Part shown: positions 24,901-36,457 of the stretch, piece by piece
How the letters are laid out: each line of letters opens with the position of its first letter
Position numbering within the stretch: the stretch's first letter is position 1
Source: Telmatactis stephensoni
Taxonomy: Eukaryota; Cnidaria; Anthozoa; Actiniaria; Isophelliidae
Assembly (NCBI GenBank): GCA_029948255.1
Contig: JALIZF010001512.1
Location: 248,001 to 312,000, forward strand
DNA length: 64,000 nucleotides
Direction: 5' to 3'
Notes under the pieces: generated by a model
What the model was told of the DNA's origin: nothing
Databases searched by the model: none
Seen by the model: the letters and a program-made list of their open reading frames with translations, nothing else
Position numbers and translations under genes: made by a program

Positions 24901-26720
24901 CAGTTTGAAGAGTATTTGAAGTGTATTGAGAGAGAAACAAGCTGCACATTATGTCACTGCCCGAGTGATTCAAAGATTTTGCAAATTTTCTGTTAAATTT
25001 ACTTGGCTTTTTCATTTCCTAAATAGTTTCTTTAGCAACATGGACTTAGAAATAAAAGGTAACTAGAAAATCTTGATAATTTAGAGAACATTTACACAAA
25101 AAGAGACTGAATGAATTTTATAATAATTGGCTTACCTTAGCCAACTCACTCAGCACTTTTCAGCTTTTGTCCATAATAAATACAAGTTTTCCAGAATTTA
25201 CTGAGGCAAATAATCATACTGAGATGTCTCCAAAGGACCTTAAAAAGCCTGAACTGAACAACAAACACAACATTTTTAGGTAAGACTGAAGCACGCTTGA
25301 AAGAGCAGCTGTAGAAGTGACAGTCAATCTTTCGCGAAAAAGTTCATTGAATCCAGTGTTTCTGATCAATCCAATTCTCCTTTCATTCTTAAACGTTCTT
25401 AGACATTTTGTGGTATTGGAATATTAGACGATTTTTTGTGCAATATTACGGGAAATTTCATTTTTATGATGTCGTATTATTGCGGTATCAGTCAAGTAAA
25501 CAGTATGTGGTATTTAGCGATTTAGAGCCATGGTTTTCAGTAAAACTTAGTAAATCTTTGTGGTATTTCAGGTACATCCTCCAAAGACACCAAATGACCA
25601 AAACAATTATTGGCAATTTCATTTGTACAAAGCAGGATTTTGTCAATGTTATGCCGGAATGCAGAATTTTTACTTTTTTGAGGTGGTAATGCGATATTGG
25701 CTAACCCTCACATCCCTACTTTAAAATAAATATTGCTCTGCAGTGCCCCTTCTCTGGTATCCCCTGATGTCACAGCATCAGAGGGACAAAGAGCTCTGGG
25801 AGGCAATTTGATACATGACCAACCATCCAATTAAGATTTGGGCCCTTATAGGTTGCACAATAACAAAGATTATTCATAAATATTCATTAAGAATGATTGG
25901 CTTTCAAATAATGAATATATTTTATAACAGAAACTCATATGAGTTTCTGTTTATAACTTATAGAAGTTGAATTTAACTGAAACCTCTACTATAGTAAACT
26001 TAAATCAAGAAAAACTCGTTATGCCAAAATTATAGCTAACATTACAACGATTAAACAGTTGAAAACAGTTTTAGTTGACTTATTTTACACTAATATCCTC
26101 CGTATCTGAGAGATTTTGTTGGTCAACTAGATCACGAAAAAGCATTAAATTTTCGGTACATTGCAATTCCCCAAAACAAACTTGCTATTGTAACTGAGCG
26201 GACAAAAGCCAACAAGAGACAACCCGATATTTTACCTTAACGCTGCAGCAAAAACGAGAAAAAGGTACCTTACATGTAAGCTTATGTAATGCTTTTTAGT
26301 AAAGAATTTCTTTACCTTTGCTGTTTCGATGTCAGGGTGAATTATCAGCCTTTCGTTGTTCTTCGACTCCGAAGAGCTTCGGCTAACATCATCACTTTCA
26401 CTATCACTGTAAATATTTTTTTCGTCTTCATTATTCAGCAGTGTAGAGTCTTCTTGGCTTGTTTGATAGTCGTCTGAATCGTCCACTTCAAGAGTACTCA
26501 GGCCTGCATTCTCATGTTCTTCTTCGGTTTTTTCTGTTTTCGTTTGTATATCGTCGTTTGATTTCAGCTCTCCGTCTGTTAGGTCCTCGTGGCTTTCTTG
26601 TGAAGACGAATCCGAGTACCATCCTCCATCAATAGTTACGCTGCCAGTATCACAAAGATCATCGTCGGTACTCATTTTATTTCTTCTTCTTCTCAAGTTG
26701 TATCGATGGTTCTCTGCCAT
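15943..26720 (-). CDS. ADIPOR: Adiponectin receptor-like seven-pass membrane protein (PAQR)
   Basis: Complete minus-strand gene of 543 residues in five exons: 26,720-26,316, 20,658-19,928, 19,339-19,152, 17,591-17,398 and 16,056-15,943 (TAA). All borders are GT/AG and all phases close. The core matches ADIPOR1/2: WLKDNEFL, then KSIFKIHTETGNIWTHL, seven hydrophobic segments, VPERFFPGRFNIW and the terminal HQIFHVLVVAAA. The zinc-site residues known from ADIPOR crystal structures are all present: His364 (FHTVYCH), Asp381 (LDYSGIA), His510 and His514 (HQIFH). The family acts in lipid signalling as membrane hydrolases with ceramidase activity. The N-terminus is longer than in vertebrates: a basic start (YNLRRRRNK), a Ser/Asp/Glu-rich acidic stretch, then an amphipathic segment with a 40-residue duplication. 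Linking exon 1 to exon 2 across a 5.7-kb intron rests on phase and strand only. Confidence 0.92.
16963..17140. mobile_element. MITE flanked by TTAA
   Basis: TTAA then AGCCTGGTTTTCACTAGC at the left, and its complement then TTAA at the right. The arms extend through AAGCACAAGCGCAAGCAAC and ACGCAGACTCAGTA for about 70 bp. TTAA flanks fit a piggyBac-type target duplication. It lies in the adiponectin receptor intron between exons 4 and 5. Overlapping frames on both strands are by-products of the palindrome. Confidence 0.8.
18153..18180. repeat. (AT)n microsatellite
   Basis: Simple TATATA repeat in a receptor intron. Confidence 0.9.
18588..19126. mobile_element. Inverted-repeat element with AGCTATTTC ends
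   Basis: Left end GTGTATAGCTATTTCAGAAA then GGTTGATGGGGC; the right end carries the complement. About 540 bp, no open transposase frame. The termini resemble those of the element at 24,115. It sits just downstream of receptor exon 3. Confidence 0.7.
20670..23875. other. Adiponectin receptor intron 1, 3' half; no exon confirmed
   Basis: AT-rich intron. An open frame of about 100 codons without ATG lies on the minus strand near 23,202-23,510. Beside it are E2F-like motifs (TTTTCCCGCCA near 23,459 and GGCGCGAA near 23,496). That combination could mark an internal promoter or first exon, but no start codon supports it. A small palindrome GCGGATATTATCCGC lies near 21,680. Confidence 0.4.
23880..24059 (-). 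mobile_element. tRNA-derived SINE, minus orientation
   Basis: Read on the minus strand it begins with a tRNA-like head, GGATGGCAGAGTTGGTTAG (A-box like), then GGTCCAGAGTTTGATCC (B-box like). A body follows containing AAATACCCTTAAAACAGAGC and GAGCACTGATGGAGAG. The body matches the plus-strand copy at 42,274, so both belong to one family. It is not a functional tRNA: the acceptor stem does not pair. Confidence 0.75.
24115..24377. mobile_element. MITE with about 60-bp terminal repeats
   Basis: GTATACACCTATTTCAAAAA then AGGTTGTCAGAGCTAAAGGC at the left; AGCTCTGACAACCTTTTCTG then AAATAGGTGTACAC at the right. The GATAGGCAATAGGAGATAGG block is also mirrored. No coding capacity; in receptor intron 1. 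Confidence 0.8.
24430..24769 (-). mobile_element. 3' end of a non-LTR retrotransposon (LINE), dead
   Basis: The minus-strand frame contains FFIHTSRIWNSLPSSIR, followed by SLKSFKVKLFEYY and YNPDNPRTCF. These are hallmarks of the C-terminus after the reverse transcriptase domain in LINEs of the CR1/L2/jockey group. It ends in a simple tail of AAATAAAATGAAATG type, as such elements do. The RT core is absent, so this is a 5'-truncated copy. Confidence 0.75.
25928..25953. repeat. Perfect palindrome
   Basis: AACAGAAACTCAT followed by its exact complement, 26 bp in total, centred on CATATG. Short cruciform-capable site in receptor intron 1, no other feature attached. Confidence 0.8.
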
Positions 26721-26790
26721 CTACCTTATTATGACGCTCTACTGTACCTGCTGTCTATTGGTTAACGTCTCTATTTATAAATATTCTACG
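26721..26790 (-). promoter_or_regulatory. Possible core promoter of the adiponectin receptor gene
   Basis: Upstream of the ATG at 26,720 on the minus strand are CCAAT (26,757-26,761) and TATTTATAAATA (26,773-26,784). The order, with TATA farther out than CCAAT, is unusual, so one or both may be chance in AT-rich DNA. Confidence 0.3.
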
Positions 26791-26889
26791 GCAGTCAGAC
26801 AATTTTGAGAACAGTAAAGTGTTTACTAACCGATACACATTTACAGAAATTTAACTACCGTAGCTTTACAACCTCGATCAAAGACGAGG

Positions 26890-27420
26890 AAATCGATGAA
26901 AAAATCAAAGTTTATGTCGCACCTCGCGGCTACTCTTTAGTTATGTAAAATAATATCACCGGTTGACCAATTGTGGATTGCGTACTATCGATTACGTTCG
27001 GTAATTGACCAATCAAAGTAATGGTTAGAAAAGTGTGATCAGCCCATTCAGACAGACTTTTTGATTGGCCAACAGGGAGTGACCAAAGTCCGTTTTCGAC
27101 TCGGGGGACATCAGTGCCATTTGTTTTGTGATCAATTGAAAAAATCTTTTTCAAATCCATAATATGTATATATTTTTAATTTAATTTAATTTAATTTAAT
27201 AAATTAAAAAGAGTATTAAATTAAAAGAGTATTTTTTATTCTTTTACGAAATAAAATTAGACCTCGTTCTTACTCTTACCGGCTTTCTGGTCAGCTAAGC
27301 GGGTCTCTGTCCCGAGGTGCTCTGGGTACGAGGATGATTGACCTGGAATTTTGGTAAGGACGACCTTCTAATGTCCTGAGGTTTATAGGGGTCCGTCACG
27401 TAGTCTCCTGACGAACTATA
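26890..27420. other. Upstream flank; no gene seen
   Basis: A TTTAA-type repeat covers about 27,174-27,205. A 76-codon minus-strand frame at 26,930-27,160 overlaps several ATTGG/CCAAT motifs and resembles no family I know. Confidence 0.4.
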
Positions 27421-27479
27421 CTTAGGACAACTTGTATTGTCCTGAGCTTTTATGATGGTGCGCAATACAATACTTGTAC

Positions 27480-27990
27480 CTAAAGTAGATGTAACGATTG
27501 TAGTTCGTGTAGCACCTGTGGTAAGGTAGTATCGGTAGCAGGGGTTGTACTAGTAGTAGGTGTAGTGGTTGTAGTTGGTGTAGCACCCGTTGTAGGTGTA
27601 GTAACTTTAGTATCTGTAGTAGTTCTAGTACAGTACTTACGGTAAGTGTAGTGGTTGTAGTTGGTGTAGCACACATGGTAGGTGTTGCAGTACTAGTAGT
27701 AGGTGTAGTATCAGTAGTTAGTGTAGTAGGTGTAGTAACTATATTATCTGTAGTAGCCCTAGTACAGTAGTTCCCATAGTTGGCAGTGTACACGTAGTAG
27801 GCGTAGTACTTGTAGTATCTGTAGTAGAAGTAGTGTCTGTAGTAAGTGCAGTATCTGTAGCACCTGTAGTAGGTGTACAGTAGGCGCCCTAGTACATTAG
27901 CTCCCATAGTTGGCAGTGTACACGTAGTAAGTGTAGTACTTGTAGTAGATGTAGTATCTGTAGTAGAAGTAGTGTCTGTAGTAAGTGTAG
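27480..27990. repeat. GTAGTA-rich minisatellite, left part
   Basis: Degenerate repeats of GTAGTAGGTGTAGTACTTGT type, multiples of 3 bp, so frames stay open for long distances on both strands and give Thr/Pro- or Tyr-rich peptides. The array resumes at 32,675, so it was split by the insert at 27,994-32,672. Confidence 0.9.
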
Positions 27991-28129
27991 TATCTCAGTG
28001 GCAGATCCAGGGGGGTTCCATAGGTTCCACTGAACCCCCTTGAAGGTTAAGCCATTTTTTGTCAAACGTAACATCGACCAAACAATAGAGTATTATACAC
28101 AGCTGGATTTAAGAAACGGAACCCCCCTT

Positions 28130-31100
28130 GGGCCCGGTTGTTCGAAAGCCGATTAGCGCTAATCCGGGGTTAACTCTAAAAAAAAACATTCGGAGTTAAT
28201 CCTACAATCACGGACAAAAATCCTTGAGACAGTTATGAAATCCATACATTTCAGCTGTTACTTGATTAGGTCGCCTCTTCCTTACAAGTTATTTGTCGAA
28301 CCCCCCTCCCCCCCGGGTCAATGTTGTACCAGACGATAGCCCATTCTATGGACGACATTGTGCATCTACCTCAACATTGGGTGAGAGGGGGAGAGGGGAG
28401 AACAATTAACTGAACGTGATGGGTTTACTCAAAAATCAACATGTTTTTCGTTTTGTCTTAACCTTTTTGTCCGGCATTGTCTATGACATGTTTTGCGCTT
28501 TACGGGGGCCAGTTCAAGGGTATACCAAAAAAGCCTCTTGCAAAATGTTCACATCAAGTGTACGTATTTGTACAGGAAGTTGTAGATCACGGTCTTAGTG
28601 TATGAGGAAATACGGGACAAATTAAGTTTTCGCAGATTACCTATTAAAAACGTAGCTATTTCACACTCCTTAGAAATAGAATAGCAATTTCCACATTAAC
28701 GCTTAGAGATTAAACGTGGACCTTCTTCAAAGATATGAAAACGATTAGTTATCTTCAGAAAGGTCTGGAGAATCAGAAAATGAAAGAGGTTAGGTACCAC
28801 AGACGTGTGAAGTCTACATTTAGTAACTTACAGCCAGGCAGATTAAGAGCGACTTCCCTCACGCAATGATTTCGCCGAAATTGGTGTGCACTCCTTCAAC
28901 ATTTGCAATGCTAAAGTTAAGCATTGGTGCTGTTTTCGAGAAAGCCATCAGAATGGAGGTGTACGCAAGTATATAGCCATTTGGTTGGATAAAAGTTACA
29001 GGCGGTTAACTGCTTAGCAGTCCTGGTACACAAACGTGGAATCAGGTCCGTTTATATTCTAAGCCTCACAATAATTACCATAATTACCATAGCGCGTGGA
29101 AATATGTTACCAAATGTGTTATGAAATCAAACACTGAATAATAAACAAAATCGCTGGTCCCCAGGTCGACGATCGCGAAATGGACATGCCGCGTGTCTAG
29201 TGCAACTTGATACAACCGAGCTATCAAATCCCAAGGGAGTCTAACATGAGGTCCCTTCTTGTGCTAAGTTTTGCGGTGCTGATACTAAGTTGGTCGTTTT
29301 CTTATATATATGTGGGTGTTTGTACCTATATAAACGGTTATAACTCGGTTAACTTCATTCAAATATTGCATATTTGAAATAAAACCACGATTAACAAGCC
29401 ATCTTATCGGTTAACAGCCAATCTTTTCTATAAGTAGATATCAGTCAGTTCTTCTCTAGAGAAAAGTGGTGTAGATCGTTCGTTAACCGTTGAAAACAAA
29501 ATCAATGAGGTTGTGAATCGTGCGAAATCTTTGTTTACCTGAAAGCTAACATATTGACAATTTGAAAGAGTTCCTTCGAGGTTTTATTATAAAGAGAATC
29601 AAAACTTTTTGCCTGCTTGGGTAATCAAATTCCTCTATGTACAGTAGTGTAACGCGATAAACTGACATGTCACGCAATGTCCAGAGGAATTGTAACGCGC
29701 GCGCGTGACCCTGATCTAAAAAATATGTAGCGTTTTTAGATATTCGTTAAATGTTAGATTAAACAACAGACTTTTATTGAAAAGGCGATGTTAATATTTG
29801 GTACTTTGTCCTTTAGAAGCAATCATAAGATTCAGACTACTGTTACTGGATTTATAGTCTTATCTATTTTAGTAACAAGAATTAAAACTGTACAATGTTT
29901 CTATAACTCTATCTGCGAACTGTCTATAGTTCTCACGTGTAATATTTTGTTCCAGTGCTTGTTTCCTCAGCATAATAATTGATCCTGGATAGGTATATTC
30001 TTATCTTGCCAGAGATATTTTATATAATTTCGAGCATGATCGGCTTATTTCCTTGATATAAACCATGGACATAAAGAGCTGAAGTACTATAATCACGTGC
30101 GACAGCAACCAATAACTTTAAGAAGCATCAAAGGCTTTTTTGCCTACACAACTGTTATTCTTTCGTTATGATTGGTAATTAGAATTTGCGTTCATCATGA
30201 CAACGAGTGAAAAATTTAGTACAGACACTGTGAAATTTACGTAAACGCGCGATAACAGGCTTATCGTTTATATACAATCACGGACAAAAATCCTTGAGAC
30301 AGTTATGAAATCCATACATTTCAGCTGTTACTTGATTAGGTCGCCTCTTCCTTACAAGTTATTTGTCGAACCCCCCTCCCCCCCGGGTCAATGTTGTACC
30401 AGACGATAGCCCATTCTATGGACGACATTGTGCATCTACCTCAACATTGGGTGAGAGGGGGAGAGGGGAGAACAATTAACTGAACGTGATGGGTTTACTC
30501 AAAAATCAACATGTTTTTCGTTTTGTCTTAACCTTTTTGTCCGGCATTGTCTATGACATGTTTTGCGCTTTACGGGGGCCAGTTCAAGGGTATACCAAAA
30601 AAGCCTCTTGCAAAATGTTCACATCAAGTGTACGTATTTGTACAGGAAGTTGTAGATCACGGTCTTAGTGTATGAGGAAATACGGGACAAATTAAGTTTT
30701 CGCAGATTACCTATTAAAAACGTAGCTATTTCACACTCCTTAGAAATAGAATAGCAATTTCCACATTAACGCTTAGAGATTAAACGTGGACCTTCTTCAA
30801 AGATATGAAAACGATTAGTTATCTTCAGAAAGGTCTGGAGAATCAGAAAATGAAAGAGGTTAGGTACCACAGACGTGTGAAGTCTACATTTAGTAACTTA
30901 CAGCCAGGCAGATTAAGAGCGACTTCCCTCACGCAATGATTTCGCCGAAATTGGTGTGCACTCCTTCAACATTTGCAATGCTAAAGTTAAGCATTGGTGC
31001 TGTTTTCGAGAAAGCCATCAGAATGGAGGTGTACGCAAGTATATAGCCATTTGGTTGGATAAAAGTTACAGGCGGTTAACTGCTTAGCAGTCCTGGTACA

Positions 31101-32656
31101 CAAACGTGGAATCAGGTCCGTTTATATTCTAAGCCTCACAATAATTACCATAATTACCATAGCGCGTGGAAATATGTTACCAAATGTGTTATGAAATCAA
31201 ACACTGAATAATAAACAAAATCGCTGGTCCCCAGGTCGACGATCGCGAAATGGACATGCCGCGTGTCTAGTGCAACTTGATACAACCGAGCTATCAAATC
31301 CCAAGGGAGTCTAACATGAGGTCCCTTCTTGTGCTAAGTTTTGCGGTGCTGATACTAAGTTGGTCGTTTTCTTATATATATGTGGGTGTTTGTACCTATA
31401 TAAACGGTTATAACTCGGTTAACTTCATTCAAATATTGCATATTTGAAATAAAACCACGATTAACAAGCCATCTTATCGGTTAACAGCCAATCTTTTCTA
31501 TAAGTAGATATCAGTCAGTTCTTCTCTAGAGAAAAGTGGTGTAGATCGTTCGTTAACCGTTGAAAACAAAATCAATGAGGTTGTGAATCGTGCGAAATCT
31601 TTGTTTACCTGAAAGCTAACATATTGACAATTTGAAAGAGTTCCTTCGAGGTTTTATTATAAAGAGAATCAAAACTTTTTGCCTGCTTGGGTAATCAAAT
31701 TCCTCTATGTACAGTAGTGTAACGCGATAAACTGACATGTCACGCAATGTCCAGAGGAATTGTAACGCGCGCGCGTGACCCTGATCTAAAAAATATGTAG
31801 CGTTTTTAGATATTCGTTAAATGTTAGATTAAACAACAGACTTTTATTGAAAAAGCGATGTTAATATTTGGTACTTTGTCCTTTAGAAGCAATCATAAGA
31901 TTCAGACTACTGTTACTGGATTTATAGTCTTATCTATTTTAGTAACAAGAATTAAAACTGTACAATGTTTCTATAACTCTATCTGCGAACTGTCTATAGT
32001 TCTCACGTGTAATATTTTGTTCCAGTGCTTGTTTCCTCAGCATAATAATTGATCCTGGATAGGTATATTCTTATCTTGCCAGAGATATTTTATATAATTT
32101 CGAGCATGATCGGCTTATTTCCTTGATATAAACCATGGACATAAAGAGCTGAAGTACTATAATCACGTGCGACAGCAACCAATAACTTTAAGAAGCATCA
32201 AAGGCTTTTTTGCCTACACAACTGTTATTCTTTCGTTATGATTGGTAATTAGAATTTGCGTTCATCATGACAACGAGTGAAAAATTTAGTACAGACACTG
32301 TGAAATTTACGTAAACGCGCGATAACAGGCTTATCGTTTATATACAATCACGGACAAAAATCCTTGAGACAGTTATGAAATCCATACATTTCAGCTGTTA
32401 CTTGATTAGGTCGCCTCTTCCTTACAAGTTATTTGTCGAACCCCCCTCCCCCCCGGGTCAATGTTGTACCAGACGATAGCCCATTCTATGGACGACATTG
32501 TGCATCTACCTCAACATTGGGTGAGAGGGGGAGAGGGGAGAACAATTAACTGAACGTGATGGGTTTACTCAAAAATCAACATGTTTTTCGTTTTGTCTTA
32601 ACCTTTTTGTCCGGCATTGTAGGTTAACGCTAATCCACTTTCGAACAACTGGGCCC
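28130..32656. mobile_element. GGGCCC-ended element with internal 2-kb tandem duplication
   Basis: Ends GGGCCCGGTTGTTCGAAAG...GATTAGCGCTAATCC and GGTTAACGCTAATCCACTTTCGAACAACTGGGCCC are inverted repeats, the same family as the 111-bp MITE at 8,123. The interior is not a transposase gene but a tandem duplication of a 2,070-bp unit. Confidence 0.75.
28203..32620. repeat. 2,070-bp tandem duplication, 2.13 copies
   Basis: Unit 1 28,203-30,272, unit 2 30,273-32,342, partial third unit 32,343-32,620. The copies look essentially identical; the one difference I noticed is G at about 29,785 versus A at about 31,855. Frames of 60-64 codons repeat in both copies but resemble no family. Near identity means recent origin or an assembly duplication. 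Confidence 0.9.
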
Positions 32657-32674
32657 TGGATTCGCCACTGTATC

Positions 32675-34160
32675 TGTAGCATATGTAGTAGGTGAAGTAG
32701 CCCTAGTACAGTACTTCTCTGTGTACACGTAGTAGGTGTAGTATTTGTAGTAGGTGTAGTGGTTGTAGTTTGTGTAGAACACATGGTAAGCATTTTAAAA
32801 GTAGCAGTAGTATCTGTAGTACCTATAGTTAGTGTAGTACAAGCAGTAAGTGTAGCTGTGACCGTAGCCAGTGTAGTAATGTGGTAACTGTAATTAGTGT
32901 AGTATCTGTAGTAGGGTGTAGTAGGTGTAGCATATGTAATATATGTAGCACCTGTAGGAGGTATGGTACCCAGTGGTATCCGTATTGCAGTTCCATTAGT
33001 AAGTGTAGTTAAGTACATGTAGTACCTGTAGTCAGTGTAGTACCTGTAGTACCTGTTGTAGGGTGTAGTATCTATAGTATATGTAGTACCTGTAGTAAAT
33101 GTTATACCTGTAGTATAGTACAAGTAGTAGGTATAGTACATGTAGTACCTATATCTGTAGTATGTGTAGTGCCTGTAGTAGGTGTTCTATCTGTAGTATA
33201 GTACCAGTAGTGTAGTACATGTAGTAGGTGTAGTACATGTAGTAGCTATTGTTAATGTAGTATCTGCCGAAGGTGTAGTATCTGTAGTATACATGGTACC
33301 AGTAGGTGTTATACCTGTGTAGTGTACTACCAGTAGTAGGTGCAGTACATGTAGTACCTATAGTCAGTGTAGTACCTGTAGTAGGTGTTCTACCTGTAGT
33401 ATAATACCAGTAGTAGGTGTAGTACATGTAGTAGGAGTAGTACATGTAGTAGCTATTGTTAATTATAGTATCTGCCGAAGGTGTAGTACCCATAGTTAGT
33501 GTAGTATCTGTAGCATACATAGTACCAGTAGGTGTTATACGGCCTGTAGTGTAGTACCAGAAGAAAGTGTAGTACATGTAGTACCTATAGTCAGTGTAGT
33601 ACATGTAGTAGGTGTTCTACCTATAGTGTAATACCAGTAGGTGGCGTAGTACATGTAGTAACTGTAGTCAGGGTAGTATCTGCTGAAGGTGTAGTACCAT
33701 AGTTAGTGTATTACCTGTAGCACCTGTAGTAAGTGTAGTATCCTAAGTGGGTGTAGTACTAGTAGTATCTGCTGTACCTGTTGTAGATACCTGTAGTAGG
33801 TGTAGTGTTTGTAGTACTTGTAGTACCTGTAGTTAGGGCTATATGTTGAAGGTGTAGCATCCGTGGTAGGTATAGTGTTTGCAGTACTGTAGTATCTATA
33901 TTGTAGTACCAGTAGTAGGTGTAGTACATGTAGTAAATATATCTGTAGTATCTGTAGTACCTGTAGTAGGTGTTGAGGGTGTAATACCTGTTGTAGAGGT
34001 AGTAGTTGTAATACATGTTGTTGGTGTTGCACTTGTAGTAGGTGTAGTACCTGTAGTAGGTATAGTGCCCGTAGTCAGTGTAATACCTGCAATAGATGTA
34101 GAACCCGTATTAGGTGTAGTACCTGTAGTACCTGTAGTATGTATAGTACCCGTAATGAAA
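32675..34160. repeat. GTAGTA-rich minisatellite, right part
   Basis: Continuation of the array at 27,480. Blocks such as CTGTAGTAGGTGTAGTACAT repeat irregularly, with larger units of about 190 bp visible around 33,180-33,620. Long Thr- or Tyr-rich frames on both strands come from the 3-bp periodicity. Confidence 0.9.
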
Positions 34161-35279
34161 CTATGACGGCTACCCACAATGCATTGCAGATCACTTGGGA
34201 AAGATTGATCCCGGGCTCAAAACACAGGAAACCCGGCAATGAGAGGATCATTCAGGGCTTCATATTCCGCGGCTTTTCTTTTTTCCTGATCTTTCTTTTT
34301 CATTTCGTAATCTCTTTATTTTTAAACAGTATATTTATTTAGCTCCATTCTTTATAGTGAAATTCGTCAATTCCATATTTCATGGGTTTTTTTTCATTTA
34401 TTTTTGTTTCTTTTTCATTTTTCTATTTCTCAATCTCAGTTTTAGAGTTTTCAGATTGTCCATTCATGTTAGATTCAGTTTTCATACATACAAATTTTTT
34501 TATTGTTGTGTTCTTACAATATTAGATTGATTATATTCCATAAATTTATACAAATTATGGAAAAAGTGGATATATGTCAAAATATAACAGGGCGGTATAA
34601 CTCGCGATATAAAAAGAAACACTCGGAAAATTGACACTCAAATATGAGTTTTACAAATGGCTGTACAAATAATAGAAATATAACTCCAAGAAAAGTCAGA
34701 CTTATGCCTGAAATCAGTTTTTAAACTAAAAAAAATTGAAAATTTTAAGTCAAGCAAACTAGGATAAACTGGGAAGTGGCGGATCTAGGCGAGGGGGTGC
34801 AGATGGTGCATACCTCCTCTTGAGACGACTGCTATATTTTCTTCTCAATACTTTTGCAAAATATCCTTTGGACGGTTTCCGATTTATATAACGCCACACC
34901 CCGAGGGTTGTCCAATACACTCAACTAGATTCCGATGGAAAATACATATTTCCATTGGAGTCTAGTCGTAAGAAATAGGTTTGGGTTTCCTGATGTTAAT
35001 TTACTGATTATTGTTATCACCTAAGTTTTGGGTTTCCTGTGCATGTGGGCATTGAAGGACTTAGTGTCTTTATTGAAAAAAAAATTTTTCTGTGTTGTTC
35101 ACGGATTTGTCCATTGGAACCATTGGAACAGATGGAGTGGCTTGAAGGGTCTCATAAATGTTGCCATTTAAAAGTATGGGTTTCCTGTGTTTATTATTTA
35201 CAGGGCGACAGGGTAACCATAGATAAGAATTGGAAAAGTTTGAGGGGTGGGTTTCCTGTGTAAATCGACTTCAGGATAA

Positions 35280-35965
35280 CCAGTTTGTCCTTTATACTAG
35301 ATTATGAAGGGCTACCGATATTTAGTCGATTGGACTCCAATGGAACCATTGGAGTCAACTAGATTCCATTGGAATTCTCAAAATTCTAGTCGTGAAAACT
35401 CGAGATGTGGGTTTCCTGTGTAAATTGACCACAGGGTAACCATAGCTTGTCTTTTACACTAGATGGTGAAGGCCTCTGATATTTAGTCCATTGGACTCCA
35501 ATGGAACCATTGGAGTCGACTAGATTCCATTGGAATTCTCAAAATTCTAGTCGTGAAAACTCGAGATGTGGGTTTTCTGTGTAAATTGACCACAGGGTAA
35601 CCATAGCTTGTCTTTTTCACTAGATGGTGAAGGCCTCTGATATTTAGTCGATTGGAGTCCAATGGAACCATTGGAGTCGACTAGATTCCATTGGAATTCT
35701 CAAAATTCTATTCGTGAAAAATCAAGGTTTGGGTTTCCTGTGTGAATTGACTAGGGGTGAAGGCCTCTGATATTTAGTCGATTGGAGTCCAATGGAACCA
35801 TTGGAGTCGACTAGATTCCATTGGAATTGTCAAAATTCTATTCGTGAAAAATCAAGGTTTGGGTTTCCTATGTAAACCGAACAAGACGGCCCTCCAATCG
35901 ATCCATTGGAGTCGACTAGATTCCAGTGGAACGTAAAAAGTCTACTCGTGAAAACTGAAGGAGAG
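35280..35965. repeat. Direct-repeat array with TCCATTGGAATC motifs
   Basis: Units of about 160 bp contain GATATTTAGTCGATTGGAGT, CCATTGGAGTCGACTAGATT, CTCAAAATTCTAGTCGTGAA and GGGTTTCCTGTGTAAATTGA. GGGTTTCCTGTG occurs at about 35,408, 35,569 and 35,729. TCCATTGGA is close to palindromic. The same motifs reappear at 41,280-41,480. Confidence 0.85.
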
Positions 35966-36112
35966 AAGGAGCGGGTTTCCTGTCTACTTATCGTTTGCTT
36001 TTAAATATGGCCGCCGTGGAGTGTATGAATGTTGTTATGTCTTGAGAAAATAACACCTTATCACCGTTATGAGAGTTTAGAAATTCGGTCAAACACTATT
36101 TAGTTTGGTGCC

Positions 36113-36457
36113 ATGTGGAATCATGGTCAAGCTGTTTCCGTTATTTACGATCGAAAAATTTGGAAACCTATAGAGCTTAAAACTTTGCGAGGAAAAGTCA
36201 GTAAGCTTAAGTCTTATGGTCTGTATTTACTTCTCACATTGGAGTTCTATAATACTCTGGCGAAATTCCATCATGAGAGGAAATTTTACAACAAGATTGA
36301 GAATATAAACGCTGAACCAAACATTGGTACGTACATCTTGGAGAAAATAAGTTTCATCGGTTTCTTTGTAGCTAGCAATGTTTTCTATTTGGAGTTATTA
36401 TTAAAAGAGGAAAGACATAAGAAGTTTGGAGAAGATTATTCTCCTTTCTCGTGTTAA
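36113..36457 (+). CDS. Small intact ORF, 114 residues, unrecognised
   Basis: ATG at 36,113 to TAA at 36,455-36,457. The protein is basic and aromatic-rich, starts MWNHGQAVSVIYDRK, and has two hydrophobic stretches: SYGLYLLLTLEFY (about residues 39-51) and ISFIGFFVASNVFYLELLL (about 79-97). About 100 nt upstream a 12-codon upstream ORF begins ATGGCCGCC. Downstream of the stop is a donor-like AAG|GTAAGA (about 36,489), and an acceptor-like TTTATTAACAG lies near 37,730. The layout fits a transcript with a spliced 3' UTR. It lies inside the composite element. I do not recognise a family; it could be an element-encoded or captured host gene, or chance. Confidence 0.35.
   Translation: MWNHGQAVSVIYDRKIWKPIELKTLRGKVSKLKSYGLYLLLTLEFYNTLAKFHHERKFYNKIENINAEPNIGTYILEKISFIGFFVASNVFYLELLLKEERHKKFGEDYSPFSC

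Larger units (their letters stand above)
27994..32672. mobile_element. Split MITE with CAGTGGC ends carrying a nested element
   Basis: Left end CAGTGGCAGATCCAGG, right end CCTGGATTCGCCACTG. Only 14 bp of the right end lies beyond the nested element, so the original MITE was about 150 bp (27,994-28,129 plus 32,657-32,672). The interior has GGTTCCACTGAACCCCC and GGAACCCCCC symmetry. It is inserted in the minisatellite. Confidence 0.7.

Noticed and set aside
28416..32052. Duplicate 60- and 64-codon frames
   Set aside because: Present twice only because of the 2,070-bp duplication; no start context, splice pattern or family similarity.
27422..34160. CRISPR array
   Set aside because: Repeats are degenerate and contiguous without unique equal-length spacers, and the genome is eukaryotic.
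32569..34177. Long Thr/Pro-rich and Tyr-rich open frames on both strands
   Set aside because: They come from a 3-bp-periodic GTAGTA minisatellite that stays open in several frames at once; the composition follows the repeat, not a protein family.
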